Of a stretch of DNA of 53,126 nt, positions 16,396-26,266 are shown piece after piece. The stretch is from the NCBI GenBank assembly GCA_030432565.1, contig JAUIGV010000036.1, forward strand, positions 1 to 53,126, read 5' to 3'. Origin of the DNA: Verrucomicrobiia bacterium (GTDB lineage: Bacteria > Verrucomicrobiota > Verrucomicrobiia > Verrucomicrobiales > Akkermansiaceae). Every line of letters begins with the position of its first letter. Within the stretch, counting starts at the first letter, position 1. The notes under the pieces are model-generated. The model ran no database searches, was not told the origin of the DNA, and was given only the letters and a program-made list of their open reading frames with translations. Made by a program: the position numbers and the translations under genes.

Positions 16396-18897
16396 CTAGA
16401 ATGCGAATCTAAAAAACCGATGGGTGTCATTGCCGTCTATTGAGGCGAGCATCCTGCGATAGTCTTCTGCGACATTGTTTTGATCGGAGGACTCACTAAT
16501 CTCCGGGCTAATCGTGGTCCAATTGAGCATGTCGTCACTTGCTTCGATTCTGAATTCCAAACCGGGTCCGGGTGCGACGGGATTCCAAAAGGAAAGTTGC
16601 AGCCGGCCGTCATCGTCGCGAATGACCCTGGGGTAACCCGGCGGGACGCTTTGGTTGGCCCCGGTAATGGAATTGCCAAAAGCAACTTCAAGCGTGTCGG
16701 AGAGGCCATCCCCGTCCAGATCGTCAATATTTGGAATCCCAACGATGGCGCTCTCGTTGGTTGCCGAGGAGACCACAAGCCTGACTTCATTGTTGCTCAT
16801 TCCACTGCCATGAGGTCCCGATTGATGGAATTGAATTTGTGAAACGACGAGGGGATTTGAAGGCTGTTCGATTTGATCACCTGCTGAAATAAGCGGACGG
16901 ATTGTCCCGGAGCCGATCTGAAGAAGGGTCTGACTCTCCACGCCACTGGCGGTGTCCTCAATAACGGCAAGCATGACCGCTTGGTTTTCCCCAGCGGCCA
17001 GAGAATGGGAATCCATTTCCTTAATGAGATACTGCTGGCCATTGGCGACCAACGATTGGTTTTCACGGGCCAGAAGCTTTGGCTCTCTGCCATTTCTCAA
17101 CGAGACCAAGGCGTGATCCTGTCCAAGCACTCCCGAAATCACGATGTCGCCAGTCCTGACGATGGGTGAATGCTGGTCCAGAGTCAGCGAAATCCCGACT
17201 CCGTCAACTAAATCACCTTCACGAATGATCATGTCAATCTCACCGGTCGGGGAAACCGAAGCAAGGAATTGATCATTGGAATCATCAACAGAAGGTCCTG
17301 CCAGGCGGCCACTAAAAATGAGTTGTTCATTTTGAAGGGACACCGGAGCGATGAAATCCGCGATTGTTGAGCCTGCCGGCAAGGCCTCCAAAGACTGACT
17401 GGTGGAGATCTTTGATTGGAGGTTTTCCGGATCTCCGGTCAGAACGTGGAACCTGGGGGCGCTGTCTCCTGACTGGAGTTCAGCGATGACTGCCAACCTG
17501 GTGGTGGTGGCACAGAACATCGGCTTTTCGGGGATCGAGGTGACGATTAAGTCCGGATCAGGCCCAAGCGGATCGCCTTCCATGAGGATGGGAGTGGTTG
17601 TTTGATCGATACTTCGGGCAAGGACCCGCTTCTGGTTTCCCCCTGCCGAATCCTCAATGCGGGCTGCAAAAATGACGGTTTCCTGTGAATTGGTCACGAA
17701 GGGAAAGGTCTGGTCGGTTGAATAAGTAAACCCGGCTTCCAGTGAGTCCGCGGGGCCATTCTCGATTGCGACCAGGCGTGGGTAGCGTTGATGGCCGAAA
17801 AGGAGGGCCGAGGTTTCCCCGGAGGCGGACTGAACCTTTGGCGTGAGAACCACCTGCCCGTTTTCGAGAAGGGTGTGGCTGGTCGTTGGGGTGACAAGAT
17901 ACTTGAGAGATTCATCTTCCCCGGGAATCTGGAATCCGGACATTGCCGTTTGTTGGTTACGGCTATGCAGGGCAGTGAAGATTCCCTCGTTGGTTTGAAC
18001 CATGGCCAAAAACTGCATTTGACCCGACGGGGTGATGATTGGGGGAAGGAGGCTGTGGTATTCGCTTTGAGGTTCCCGGGAAGACCACGCGGTTCCTCTG
18101 ATCATCAGCTCGCGGAAGTTCGTCTTGGACCAGGTTCGGGAGTCGTGCCCATTGGCATGATAAAAGACGCGGCCATCACCTTCGTTCCGAACCCAGGTGT
18201 AGGGTTCATCCCAGCCTCCGTGATCTTCCCGGTAACTGAGAAGAGTGATATCCGGGTTCAGGTTTTGATGAAGGTAAGGTTCATCCGGGCTCGTGTAGGG
18301 CTCCAGGCCGGCCAGGACAGGGTGGCCGGGGTCGGTGGCATAGGTTTCTCCGTCGGTGAAGGGAAAGTTTGGATGATTCTCGAGGTTCTCGGGGAAGCTC
18401 TCAGGGCCAAGGATGAGCCGGGCGGTGAATGGGGCGATGGAATGGTGCCCGCGGAAGGCACCTCCCAGAATGCGGGCCAGCTTTGCGTTGCTTCGCGCCA
18501 CATAGGCGATGACGTGCATCCCGACCATGCCTCCGCCGCTTTGAAGGTAGCTTTCCAGCGCCGAGGTCTGGTCAAATGTAAAGGCATCGTGGTTTCCAAA
18601 GAAAAAGGTGCCGTCGTATTGATTTAAATGATCGAGGTTGAGGTCATTGCGATCAGTCGATGTGGTGAACTGCATGCCGCGTTCTCCAAAATCCTGACGA
18701 ACAGAAGTGAGAAAAGAGGCGGGGCGGTGATGGGAATTATTTTGCCGGGAGAAGTAAAAAATCCTCTTGGCAGAGGGGGCAGGGTCGCCGGAGGAAGCAT
18801 GGATTTGAATCTCCGCGCGGAGATCACCAGCGGTTAAGGTCCCCAGTAGAGGGAGAACGCGAATCGCCGAAGGTCTGATTTTTTTTCTCATGGCCAT
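16396..18897 (-). CDS. Exported ThuA-like domain protein with C-terminal beta module
   Basis: An 833-residue protein. A basic N-terminus and weak hydrophobic core (RVLPLLGTLTAG) suggest secretion. Residues about 40-270 form a ThuA (trehalose-utilisation, class I glutamine amidotransferase-like) domain, with YDGTFFFGNHDAFTF, SGGGMVGMHVIAY, HPVLAGLEPY and RVFYHANGHDSRTW. The middle is a long stretch of beta-strand repeats, each built around a GDP/GDL-type turn. A DLDGDGLSDTLEVAFG calcium-loop segment follows, and the end is the verrucomicrobial beta module FRIEASDDMLNW ... HRFFRFAF. The frame opens at a TTG (18900); ATG codons at 18897 and 18891 are better starts. Family placement of the N-terminus is good; substrate unknown, probably carbohydrate-related. 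Confidence 0.8.
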   Translation of the reverse strand: MAMRKKIRPSAIRVLPLLGTLTAGDLRAEIQIHASSGDPAPSAKRIFYFSRQNNSHHRPASFLTSVRQDFGERGMQFTTSTDRNDLNLDHLNQYDGTFFFGNHDAFTFDQTSALESYLQSGGGMVGMHVIAYVARSNAKLARILGGAFRGHHSIAPFTARLILGPESFPENLENHPNFPFTDGETYATDPGHPVLAGLEPYTSPDEPYLHQNLNPDITLLSYREDHGGWDEPYTWVRNEGDGRVFYHANGHDSRTWSKTNFRELMIRGTAWSSREPQSEYHSLLPPIITPSGQMQFLAMVQTNEGIFTALHSRNQQTAMSGFQIPGEDESLKYLVTPTTSHTLLENGQVVLTPKVQSASGETSALLFGHQRYPRLVAIENGPADSLEAGFTYSTDQTFPFVTNSQETVIFAARIEDSAGGNQKRVLARSIDQTTTPILMEGDPLGPDPDLIVTSIPEKPMFCATTTRLAVIAELQSGDSAPRFHVLTGDPENLQSKISTSQSLEALPAGSTIADFIAPVSLQNEQLIFSGRLAGPSVDDSNDQFLASVSPTGEIDMIIREGDLVDGVGISLTLDQHSPIVRTGDIVISGVLGQDHALVSLRNGREPKLLARENQSLVANGQQYLIKEMDSHSLAAGENQAVMLAVIEDTASGVESQTLLQIGSGTIRPLISAGDQIEQPSNPLVVSQIQFHQSGPHGSGMSNNEVRLVVSSATNESAIVGIPNIDDLDGDGLSDTLEVAFGNSITGANQSVPPGYPRVIRDDDGRLQLSFWNPVAPGPGLEFRIEASDDMLNWTTISPEISESSDQNNVAEDYRRMLASIDGNDTHRFFRFAF

Positions 18898-18955
18898 CAA
18901 GATATTCCAACACGTTTTTCCAAAGTAAAGCGGCGATTGGGTGAAGCGGAGTCGA

Positions 18956-20410
18956 TCAAAGACGCGGTGGGTTGACTGGCGTGGTTGGGATCTTCCCGCT
19001 GGCTTTGGTCCGCAGTTTTTGTGCGAGTAAATTCATCTGCTTGTTGCTTTGAGGATCGGGATCCTTGGCCAGGTTGTGAAATTCGTTGGGGTCGCTGGCG
19101 TGGTCGTAGAGCTCCTTGCCCGCCTTGCCTTCCGCCCATTCGGTGTAGCGCCACCTCGCCGTTCGAATGCTGCAGCCCATGGTCATTTTTTTGAGGCGGC
19201 TGTCGGCGGGTCTTAGGATCTGGGTGATGGCTTCTCCGTCCCAGTTTGCCAGTGGATCTTCAAGGAGCGGGACGAGGCTTCGCCCGGCCAGTTTCTGCGT
19301 TGTGGGTTGGGGCAATCCGGCGAGCTCGACGAGGGTGGGATAGAGGTCGACAAATTCTACAATCCGGGCGGAGCTTTGGCCATTTCCCCGCGCCCGTGGA
19401 TCGCAGATAATGAGAGGGGCGCGGGCTCCCTCTTCGAACAAGGTCCGCTTTTGCCAGATTCCCTGATGTTCGCCGAGATGATAGCCGTGATCACTCCAAA
19501 AAACGATGATGGTGTTTTTGGCCAGGCCGAGTTCGTCGAGAGATTTCAGGATACGTCCAACCTGGGCATCCACGAACGAGACGCAGGCGTAATAGGCGCG
19601 TAGTGCCTTGAGGCAGGTTTGTTCTTCGAGGCTATAATTCGGAACCGGGTTGTTGTGCGCGAAGGCGGCGGTTGGAATGTCTGCCCGATCATCTTCAGGA
19701 GCGTAGGGCAGGCGCATCTCCGCGAGTGGGTAGAGGTCGAAGTATTTACGCGGCGCAACATAAGGGGTGTGCGGCCGAAAGAATCCTGCTGCGATGAAGA
19801 AGGGCTCGTCCTTGTGCTCTTCCAGCAAGTTGATCGCTTCGGTTGCGATCATGCCGTCTGTTTGCTCTTCGTCGGTCCCGTCAGCAGCAAGCCAGCTCAG
19901 TGCTCCTGAAATTTTTCGATGGGGTTCCGCGTTAAAAACGAGCGCTTCGTCGATCTTATCCCGACCCTTTGGGTTGATCGTTTTTTGCCACGACGGGGCG
20001 TCGTCGAAACCGTCGGTGCCAATGCTTGCCGGCACATTGTAATGATAAATTTTGCCTACCCTTGAGGTGGCGTATCCGTTGTTTAGAAAGTGTTGCGAGA
20101 GGGTGGTGACGTCTGGAACTTCCTCGCGGAAGTGGCGATCGAGATCATAAACCTTGATCTGATCGGGCCGCAATCCCGTCATGAGCGAGGCCCGACTCGG
20201 ATTGCATAGAGGAATCTGGTTGTAGGCCCGGTCGAAGCGCACCCCGCGCGCCGCAAGGCGGTCAATGTGGGGTGTTCTGGCAAGGGGATCTCCGTAGCAA
20301 CCGAGTGAGGCCGCAAGATCATCAACTGCGATGAAGAGAACATTTGGTCTCTTGGGATTTCCGTGCAGAAGACTGAAACAAGGGAGAAGCGTGAGGAGAA
20401 TGCGGATCAT
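18956..20410 (-). CDS. Sulfatase, iduronate-2-sulfatase-like, exported
   Basis: A 484-residue secreted sulfatase that removes sulfate esters, probably from a marine or host polysaccharide. A short signal peptide ([17 protein letters not shown]) precedes [13 protein letters not shown], whose two Asp residues bind calcium. The formylglycine motif is CNPSR (Cys69), the Cys type that needs maturation by an FGE or anaerobic enzyme. Later motifs are [47 protein letters not shown] and the C-terminal [20 protein letters not shown]. These fit the iduronate-2-sulfatase subgroup. I chose the ATG at 20410 because it opens the signal peptide; the frame extends 75 codons further up inside the CotH gene. 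It starts 10 bases after the CotH stop, so the two are co-transcribed. Confidence 0.93.
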   Translation of the reverse strand: MIRILLTLLPCFSLLHGNPKRPNVLFIAVDDLAASLGCYGDPLARTPHIDRLAARGVRFDRAYNQIPLCNPSRASLMTGLRPDQIKVYDLDRHFREEVPDVTTLSQHFLNNGYATSRVGKIYHYNVPASIGTDGFDDAPSWQKTINPKGRDKIDEALVFNAEPHRKISGALSWLAADGTDEEQTDGMIATEAINLLEEHKDEPFFIAAGFFRPHTPYVAPRKYFDLYPLAEMRLPYAPEDDRADIPTAAFAHNNPVPNYSLEEQTCLKALRAYYACVSFVDAQVGRILKSLDELGLAKNTIIVFWSDHGYHLGEHQGIWQKRTLFEEGARAPLIICDPRARGNGQSSARIVEFVDLYPTLVELAGLPQPTTQKLAGRSLVPLLEDPLANWDGEAITQILRPADSRLKKMTMGCSIRTARWRYTEWAEGKAGKELYDHASDPNEFHNLAKDPDPQSNKQMNLLAQKLRTKASGKIPTTPVNPPRL

Positions 20411-20420
20411 TTTGCGTGGC

Positions 20421-23400
20421 TTACGGATTGATCTCCACCGAAAGTCGAAAGAATTTTGTGCTCCCTGGCGCAGTGGGTGTGGCAGCGCGAACGGTGATGA
20501 GAGTGACGCCGTTGGCTTGAGGACTGGTGCCAACGACGGTGGTTTCCCGTCTCCAGTCCATGAGGTCGTCGCTGACTTCCGCGAAAACGCTGGCATCACC
20601 CAGGTTTGCACGAACCTGATAAGTAAAAGTCGCAAAAATTGCCCCGTTGTCCGTGGTGAACGAGGCCTGCCTCATCACTGAATTGGTCAAATCAGCTCCC
20701 TGGGCGTAGCGAATGAGATTGGACTCCGTGGTTCCGTCGGCGATATCATCGGGGCCTGTTCCCGCTCCGGTTGAGCTGCCATAGACTATTTGGGCCCATT
20801 GGCTGAACGAGATTCCGGTCCCAAAACCCGGGGTTCCGTTGGCCGTTTCCGAAGATCGCCACCTAATGGCTTCGCCGAGTTCGCTGGAGAGCGTATTTGG
20901 GCTGATGAGGTCCAAACTGGGGCCTTCACCATCCGGCCTTGTTGGCCATGGATCCCTGTCGTTGTATGCGAAGGAGAAAACGACAGCGCCACCTGTGTCC
21001 CGCAACTCGAGGGTTTCACCGCCGTTTGAGAGATTTGAATCCCGCTCGAACTCTCCAAGAATGATCGCTTCGATTTCAGTTCCATACCTTGCAAGAAAGG
21101 CGCTGCGATTGCTCACGATGATTCTGCGTGTGCCCGGAGCGATGGTGCTTCCCCGGGGAAAAGTGAAAGTCAGCCCGCGTGCAAATTGGTAGTTGCTGAG
21201 ATCGATCTCAGTTCCCGATGTGTTGAGAAGCTCAAGGAATTCGTAGTCGTCCTTGTTCGTCGAAACCGCGAGCTCTTCATTGGTTGAGGCCTCAGCCGGA
21301 TGATAGTGGATTTCGGTCACGAGAAGGTTTTCGGAGTTCGCGGGACTGGCAATGGAGTAGTAGGTCTCGGTGAGTGCGGACCATTGCCCGGAGGCGGTGC
21401 GGGTGCGGGCTTTGATGAGTGTGCTTGTATCCAACTGGAAGGGGGCTGAGTAAGGGAGTGCGGAAAGAGAGATTTGCGAGGGCGTGGTGCTGCCGGAAAC
21501 CAGTGCTGCCTCGATGAGGAAATCGCTACTTCGAAGAGAGGAATTTTGTCCGTGAATCGCCAGAACATTGGTTCCTACCTGAAGCTGGGAGAGCTGGGAA
21601 GTGATGTCGAAGTCTTCAAAAACAACCGCCTCATCGTCACTGGCTGGAAATGAAGAAGTGGAGTTCCAGGCCGACGTGCCATAGTTCGACCAAGAGACCA
21701 AAGTTCCATTGAGATAGGCCCCGAAGCCATCATCATAGCGCATTCGGAGAACAAGTGAGCTCAGGGATTCAAGGGTTTCTTGATCCGGAATTTCAAACTC
21801 GTAGCGCAGATAGACCGAGGCGTTTGCATTCCACATCTCATCGATCACAGTCGAGATGAAGGGGCTGTAGGTGCCACTTGCGCTGCGTTCATAGCCAACT
21901 CCGTTGGTTCCGGAGATCCAGTCGGCGATGTTGGCAGGTGGATTGACGGTCCGCCAAGTGACGCCGATCTCGTTGTTGATGGAAGCATCGGGAATGATGA
22001 TCTGAACCCGGGAGTTTTCTCCAATCAAAGTGGCGTTGGTGGTGAGTCCCGGGAGGCGCGGATCGCTGCCATCCTTGGTAAAATAGATCGTCGAGTTATC
22101 GGTCCCGGCGTTCATTGTAACCTCGATGGGGGTTGCCGGGTCCGCTCCAAACGGCAGGACGAGAGGTGCCTCGATATCCGGATAGAGCTTCACCTGACGG
22201 AATTGATTCAGGATTTCACCGGTCCGGTTTGGGAGAAACTGATTGCGCACCCAGGTCACTGCGGGCAGCCATTCGTCATCCCGGGTGAAGGGGAACAACC
22301 TGTCCTGCTCGAGCCATGCCTGGACGCCCCAGCGGGCCGATTCCGCAACGACCGGACTGAGGACGGTATCAACGTAGCGGTCCCAGGTTTCCCTCAAAGG
22401 GCCGGGAGTCAAAGTCCCGCCGAAGAAGCAGTGCTTTCTCAGGCGGTCTGCAAAGAGGAGTTGGAATTCGGGAAACCGGCGCAAAGCATCATAAATCACC
22501 CCGGGTGATCGGGCATTGTTAATCCGGCTGTAATCGTTTTCAAAAGTCTGAAAGCCCGAAAAGGGGATGCCCATGGACATCTCGGCATCCCAACTGTAAA
22601 AATAGAATTTCGTCGTTCCGTTCCGGCTTTTTCGCCCGACATACCAGTTTTTGTCATCAGAGAAGGTCGAGATATCAAACCCATCCAGAAAGAAAGGAGA
22701 GAGCCAGTCTTCATCGCTCGCCCAGATCCGTTGGATCATGGCATCGGCAAAGTTTTCGAGATCGAGGTATTCCTGAATCGCTGCGTAGTCTTCGCTTGAG
22801 TTGATCCCGTTTTCGGCAAGATCAATCATTGCGTCCCACGCCGCCCGGCTGCCGGCTTCCACCTCCTGGCCGTGTTTTATGACATCCCAATCGTCGGGAT
22901 CACCGCCATGATGGTCTGCGTTGTAGTGTTCGTGGGGAAACTCCTGCAACTCATAAAGTCCCCAGTATTGACCATTGAGAAAAACATTCACATGACGTCC
23001 ATAGGGTGAAGTCTGTCCCATCTTTCGCTGCAGCTCGTGCAGGAACTGATTCCGGATAAAGCTGGCTTCCCGCCACCTGCTGTCGAAGGTCCAGGCATCG
23101 TGTCCGCCACTTCGGAGTAGAAGGGTTTTGAATGACTTGACCGGCGATCCGGGGAAGACATCGTGCTCCAATCGGGAGTCCCCGTAGTCATCCCGAAAAT
23201 GAATCCGAAGTGGCTTCTTGGGGTGCTGGCGCGAGTTCCCACCGTGAATGCGGAGCCCCGCCGGTTCGTGAACGGAATCACCGGGGTGGGCCGGATCAAA
23301 GTATTCAAAGTGAATTTCGCGCTCACTTCCGCGGCCCTTGTCGTCCGGATTTTCATAGATGCCGCTTGGACCAAAAACAGCGCTTTCCTCAAACGAAAGT

Positions 23401-24275
23401 GAGACCACGGGAAGTTTTTTTAGAGCCTCGCGGAGTTCGTTTCGATACGTGAATGAGTTGGCAATTACCGGATTCATCTCCGGCTGGTTGATGATATCCC
23501 CGGTGAAAAGGTAGGACTGGGCATCCACGTTTGTTGAGACCATTCCCTCCTTGTAAGCCATCGCCCGCACGACCGTGCTGGAGGCAATTAGAAACGGACC
23601 ATCGTAAAGGATGCCTGTTTCCGGCGTGGGTTTCGATCCGTCGAGCGTGTAGCGGATGGAGGCGCCGGCGGTCGCAGTGGAGATTCCGGTGATGAAAAAA
23701 CCGTCATAAAATCCCCTCTTCCGTGTGAAGGCCGTGTCGGCTACGAATCCGGTCAGAGCGGCTCCATTCGCCACCCGGGGAGTGGGAGGGTCGAAGAACC
23801 CTTCAGCGCTGTCGCTTCCAATCCCGTAAGACACATCGCTCTTTTGCTGAGGATAGTCCGCGAATTGCGAAATTACCTGCCCGGTGGCATCGGCCAGGGT
23901 CAAGAATCCCCCGGAAGCTGCGAGAGAAAAATTGGTGTGAAGTTGGTTGGGATTAAGGCGGTCCTTTCCCGAGGCAAAGACAATGATCCGGCCGTTCGCC
24001 GGCAAGCTTGTTCCCGCAGGGAAGGTCCATTTTAGAGGTTCTTCCGGGTCGTCGCTGATCGCATACCCCGAGAGATCAACTTCGCTGGCTTCCGGGTTGT
24101 GAATCTCAATCCAGTCGCTCGATTCATCGTCCTCGTCTTCAAGTGAGGATTGATTGCTCGCCAGAAACTCGGAGATAACGGGAGCCGCTTCGAGCACGCC
24201 CGACATCGTGAAAATCCCAAGCAAAACCGCGACCTGGAAAGCGGGCCGGTAGTTCCAAAGCGAATTTGCAGACAT
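20421..24275 (-). CDS. Large exported CotH-kinase / lamin-tail-domain protein
   Basis: A 1284-residue multidomain exported protein. After the signal peptide comes a first lamin-tail domain ([47 protein letters not shown]). A chitobiase-type C-terminal repeat follows ([31 protein letters not shown]). The CotH domain then runs from [16 protein letters not shown] to [10 protein letters not shown], with [17 protein letters not shown] and [16 protein letters not shown]. Further on come a second such repeat ([16 protein letters not shown]), a jelly-roll-like stretch, a second lamin-tail domain ([20 protein letters not shown]) and the terminal beta module ([10 protein letters not shown] ... [10 protein letters not shown]). 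CotH of Bacillus spores is an atypical protein kinase; bacterial LTD-CotH giants are common in Verrucomicrobiota and uncharacterised. Co-transcription with the sulfatase suggests action on the same extracellular target. Confidence 0.88.
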   Translation of the reverse strand: MSANSLWNYRPAFQVAVLLGIFTMSGVLEAAPVISEFLASNQSSLEDEDDESSDWIEIHNPEASEVDLSGYAISDDPEEPLKWTFPAGTSLPANGRIIVFASGKDRLNPNQLHTNFSLAASGGFLTLADATGQVISQFADYPQQKSDVSYGIGSDSAEGFFDPPTPRVANGAALTGFVADTAFTRKRGFYDGFFITGISTATAGASIRYTLDGSKPTPETGILYDGPFLIASSTVVRAMAYKEGMVSTNVDAQSYLFTGDIINQPEMNPVIANSFTYRNELREALKKLPVVSLSFEESAVFGPSGIYENPDDKGRGSEREIHFEYFDPAHPGDSVHEPAGLRIHGGNSRQHPKKPLRIHFRDDYGDSRLEHDVFPGSPVKSFKTLLLRSGGHDAWTFDSRWREASFIRNQFLHELQRKMGQTSPYGRHVNVFLNGQYWGLYELQEFPHEHYNADHHGGDPDDWDVIKHGQEVEAGSRAAWDAMIDLAENGINSSEDYAAIQEYLDLENFADAMIQRIWASDEDWLSPFFLDGFDISTFSDDKNWYVGRKSRNGTTKFYFYSWDAEMSMGIPFSGFQTFENDYSRINNARSPGVIYDALRRFPEFQLLFADRLRKHCFFGGTLTPGPLRETWDRYVDTVLSPVVAESARWGVQAWLEQDRLFPFTRDDEWLPAVTWVRNQFLPNRTGEILNQFRQVKLYPDIEAPLVLPFGADPATPIEVTMNAGTDNSTIYFTKDGSDPRLPGLTTNATLIGENSRVQIIIPDASINNEIGVTWRTVNPPANIADWISGTNGVGYERSASGTYSPFISTVIDEMWNANASVYLRYEFEIPDQETLESLSSLVLRMRYDDGFGAYLNGTLVSWSNYGTSAWNSTSSFPASDDEAVVFEDFDITSQLSQLQVGTNVLAIHGQNSSLRSSDFLIEAALVSGSTTPSQISLSALPYSAPFQLDTSTLIKARTRTASGQWSALTETYYSIASPANSENLLVTEIHYHPAEASTNEELAVSTNKDDYEFLELLNTSGTEIDLSNYQFARGLTFTFPRGSTIAPGTRRIIVSNRSAFLARYGTEIEAIILGEFERDSNLSNGGETLELRDTGGAVVFSFAYNDRDPWPTRPDGEGPSLDLISPNTLSSELGEAIRWRSSETANGTPGFGTGISFSQWAQIVYGSSTGAGTGPDDIADGTTESNLIRYAQGADLTNSVMRQASFTTDNGAIFATFTYQVRANLGDASVFAEVSDDLMDWRRETTVVGTSPQANGVTLITVRAATPTAPGSTKFFRLSVEINP

Positions 24276-24345
24276 CCCTTGAAAGATGCGCCTTTATCGG
24301 GAAAGAACAATCAGTGAGTTTTACATTGTTGCCTAAAGCCATCGG

Positions 24346-25041
24346 TTAGCGGAGTAGCTCCGTGACCAGGTTTGGCACCTCGACCGAAGCCGGCCCCAAT
24401 CTCTGATCGTCGAAGCGGGTGGAGAGTGCCGTTTGGTCTTTGTTGATTTCGATGCACCAAGTCCCGTTGCTGCGGGCTCTTTCGACAAATCCCGCCGCCG
24501 GATAAACGTGACCGGAGGTTCCGATGCCAATGAAGATCTGTGCGTCTCCAAGAACCTGATCAATTTCCTCGAGATGATACGGGATCTCGCCAAACCAAAC
24601 GATGTCAGGGCGAAGCCCACCCTCCCGGGCGCACGAATCACACCGGTCGGTTTTGTCCAGATCTTGCCGGCAATCGCTTTTCGCATCGCACCAGGTGCAT
24701 TTTTTGCGGAGAATTTCGCCATGCATGTGGAGAATCTTTTTTGAACCCGCCCGCTCGTGAAGGTCATCGACGTTTTGGGTGACCAAAGTAACGCCACCTT
24801 GATAGTCTCTCTCAAGCTTTGCCAGGGCCGTGTGAGCTGCGTTTGGGGCAACGGTCAGAAGTTGTTGGCGCCGTTGATTGTAAAACCGGTGCACCGTTTC
24901 TGCATCTCTCCCGAAGGCCTCGGGCGTGGCAACTTCCTCCACCCGATGGCCTTCCCAGAGACCTCCGGCATCGCGAAAGGTTTTGACTCCGGACTCGGCC
25001 GAAATTCCGGCTCCGGTGAGAATGACGATGGATGGTTTCAT
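24346..25041 (-). CDS. cobB: Sir2-family NAD-dependent protein deacylase (CobB type)
   Basis: A 231-residue cytoplasmic sirtuin that uses NAD to strip acyl groups from lysines, producing nicotinamide and O-acyl-ADP-ribose. Motifs: GAGIS (10-14), FRDAGGLWEGH, TQNVDDLHERAG (88-99), the catalytic His in HMHGE (107), and a zinc ribbon with Cys at 115, 118, 134 and 137. The Tyr54-x-x-Arg57 pair in HRFYNQRRQ is the mark of CobB/SIRT5-type enzymes that accept succinyl and malonyl groups. Length is standard for CobB. It lies 108 bases downstream of the ADP-ribosylglycohydrolase on the same strand, so it may be the last gene of the NAD/ADP-ribose unit. Confidence 0.95.
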   Translation of the reverse strand: MKPSIVILTGAGISAESGVKTFRDAGGLWEGHRVEEVATPEAFGRDAETVHRFYNQRRQQLLTVAPNAAHTALAKLERDYQGGVTLVTQNVDDLHERAGSKKILHMHGEILRKKCTWCDAKSDCRQDLDKTDRCDSCAREGGLRPDIVWFGEIPYHLEEIDQVLGDAQIFIGIGTSGHVYPAAGFVERARSNGTWCIEINKDQTALSTRFDDQRLGPASVEVPNLVTELLR

Positions 25042-25149
25042 GATGGATCAGAGTGTGCGAGTTCGTGAAGCTGGTCGGCTGCGGGTCCGGTGCCGGGGAT
25101 GATCGAGTCTTTTCTGCCGAAAGGGCGGCGGTTGTAGAAAAGTTGGTAT

Positions 25150-26223
25150 TTATTTTTTACGAAGGATTGACAGGGGGAGAAAGCGGACAAAACCGTGGAA
25201 TAGAACAATCATCAAGAAGACCAAGTTTCGAGCGAGCAAGAGTGGTGACCATTTGGCTCTGATCTTAATCTTGGTTTCGCTGGCCAGTGCGCGTGAAAGT
25301 GAAAAGAGGCTCTTCCCCGATGTTGGCCAATCCTTGAGGCCCATGAACCATGCTTTTGGGATGTTATCGACTCCCCGGCACGAGCCGCAGAGCGCCCCTG
25401 CGATGGCGGCAGTTGTGTCCGTGTCACCTCCGGCGGCTACAAGTTCGGTAATAGTGCTCTGGAAATCCCACTTGTTCCGGAGTCCGGCAAGAATCACGCA
25501 AGGAAAAGTTTGGTAAACGTAGCCTGAGATTCCTTTCCCGGGATTTGCCCCGAGGCGTTGAAGGAGATTTTCGAGATCCTGCTGCTTGGTGAAGCACTCT
25601 TTGATGTTTGCGATGATCTGTAACCACTCGGGATCTTCTGAAATGGTGGTAAGGAGTCGAAAAACCTCACTACCAGATGGGAGAGTTTGGGACGACAGGA
25701 ACAGAGCGGTAAGTTCCGTGATCGCGGTCGTGGCAATTGTTGCTTTTGGATCCGTATGTGTCAGGCGGGCTTGGGCTTCAGAGAATGCTTTTCGTTTGAT
25801 GGGATTATCAGGGAAGTAGGCTGCAATTGGCGCGGTCCGCATCGCCGCGCCGTTGCCTGCTGACCACACTCCAGATTTTCGGGGGGAGAAACCAAGCCAG
25901 AGTTTAAGCACCGCACGAGCGGTTGCGAACCCGGTGGCTGCGGGTATCCCCAAGATCCACCAACGAAGTTCCCAGGCGAAAGATCGGGTGAAGCTTTCAA
26001 TATCGCCTTCGGAATGAATTAGCGCCTGGGCAATCATAATTGTTTGCTCGGTGTCATCGCTCCACATTCCGCAGCCGAAGAAGAATCGATGTTTCAAGTC
26101 CTCCGCCCATCCAAGCTTTTTTATCTTCGTTGGCGACATTCCCTCGGTTGGGAGCCCAATGGCATCGCCAACTGCGACTCCGAGAAGAAGGCCTTCGATC
26201 CTGGCAATAATATGGCGGTTCAT
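25150..26223 (-). CDS. ADP-ribosylglycohydrolase with hydrophobic C-terminal tail
   Basis: A 357-residue member of the DraG/ARH family, which hydrolyses ADP-ribose from modified arginine, serine or small molecules using two magnesium ions. Visible motifs: GVAVGDAIGLPTEG at the N-terminus, MWSDDTEQT (residues 53-61), SAGNGAAMRTAPIA, and AAGGDTDTTAAIAGALCGS (263-281), which together carry the metal ligands. Residues about 325-347 (SPLLLARNLVFLMIVLFHGF) form an unusual hydrophobic tail ending LPLSILRKK, a candidate membrane anchor; family members are normally soluble. The ATG at 26223 was chosen because the family N-terminus begins there; the frame extends 51 codons into the neighbour. It lies 43 bases after the vault-like gene. 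Its substrate is not predictable. Confidence 0.9.
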   Translation of the reverse strand: MNRHIIARIEGLLLGVAVGDAIGLPTEGMSPTKIKKLGWAEDLKHRFFFGCGMWSDDTEQTIMIAQALIHSEGDIESFTRSFAWELRWWILGIPAATGFATARAVLKLWLGFSPRKSGVWSAGNGAAMRTAPIAAYFPDNPIKRKAFSEAQARLTHTDPKATIATTAITELTALFLSSQTLPSGSEVFRLLTTISEDPEWLQIIANIKECFTKQQDLENLLQRLGANPGKGISGYVYQTFPCVILAGLRNKWDFQSTITELVAAGGDTDTTAAIAGALCGSCRGVDNIPKAWFMGLKDWPTSGKSLFSLSRALASETKIKIRAKWSPLLLARNLVFLMIVLFHGFVRFLPLSILRKK

Positions 26224-26266
26224 GAGGTTTTGAGAATGATCGCTCTTCAGCTTGAGAAGGGCTTTT

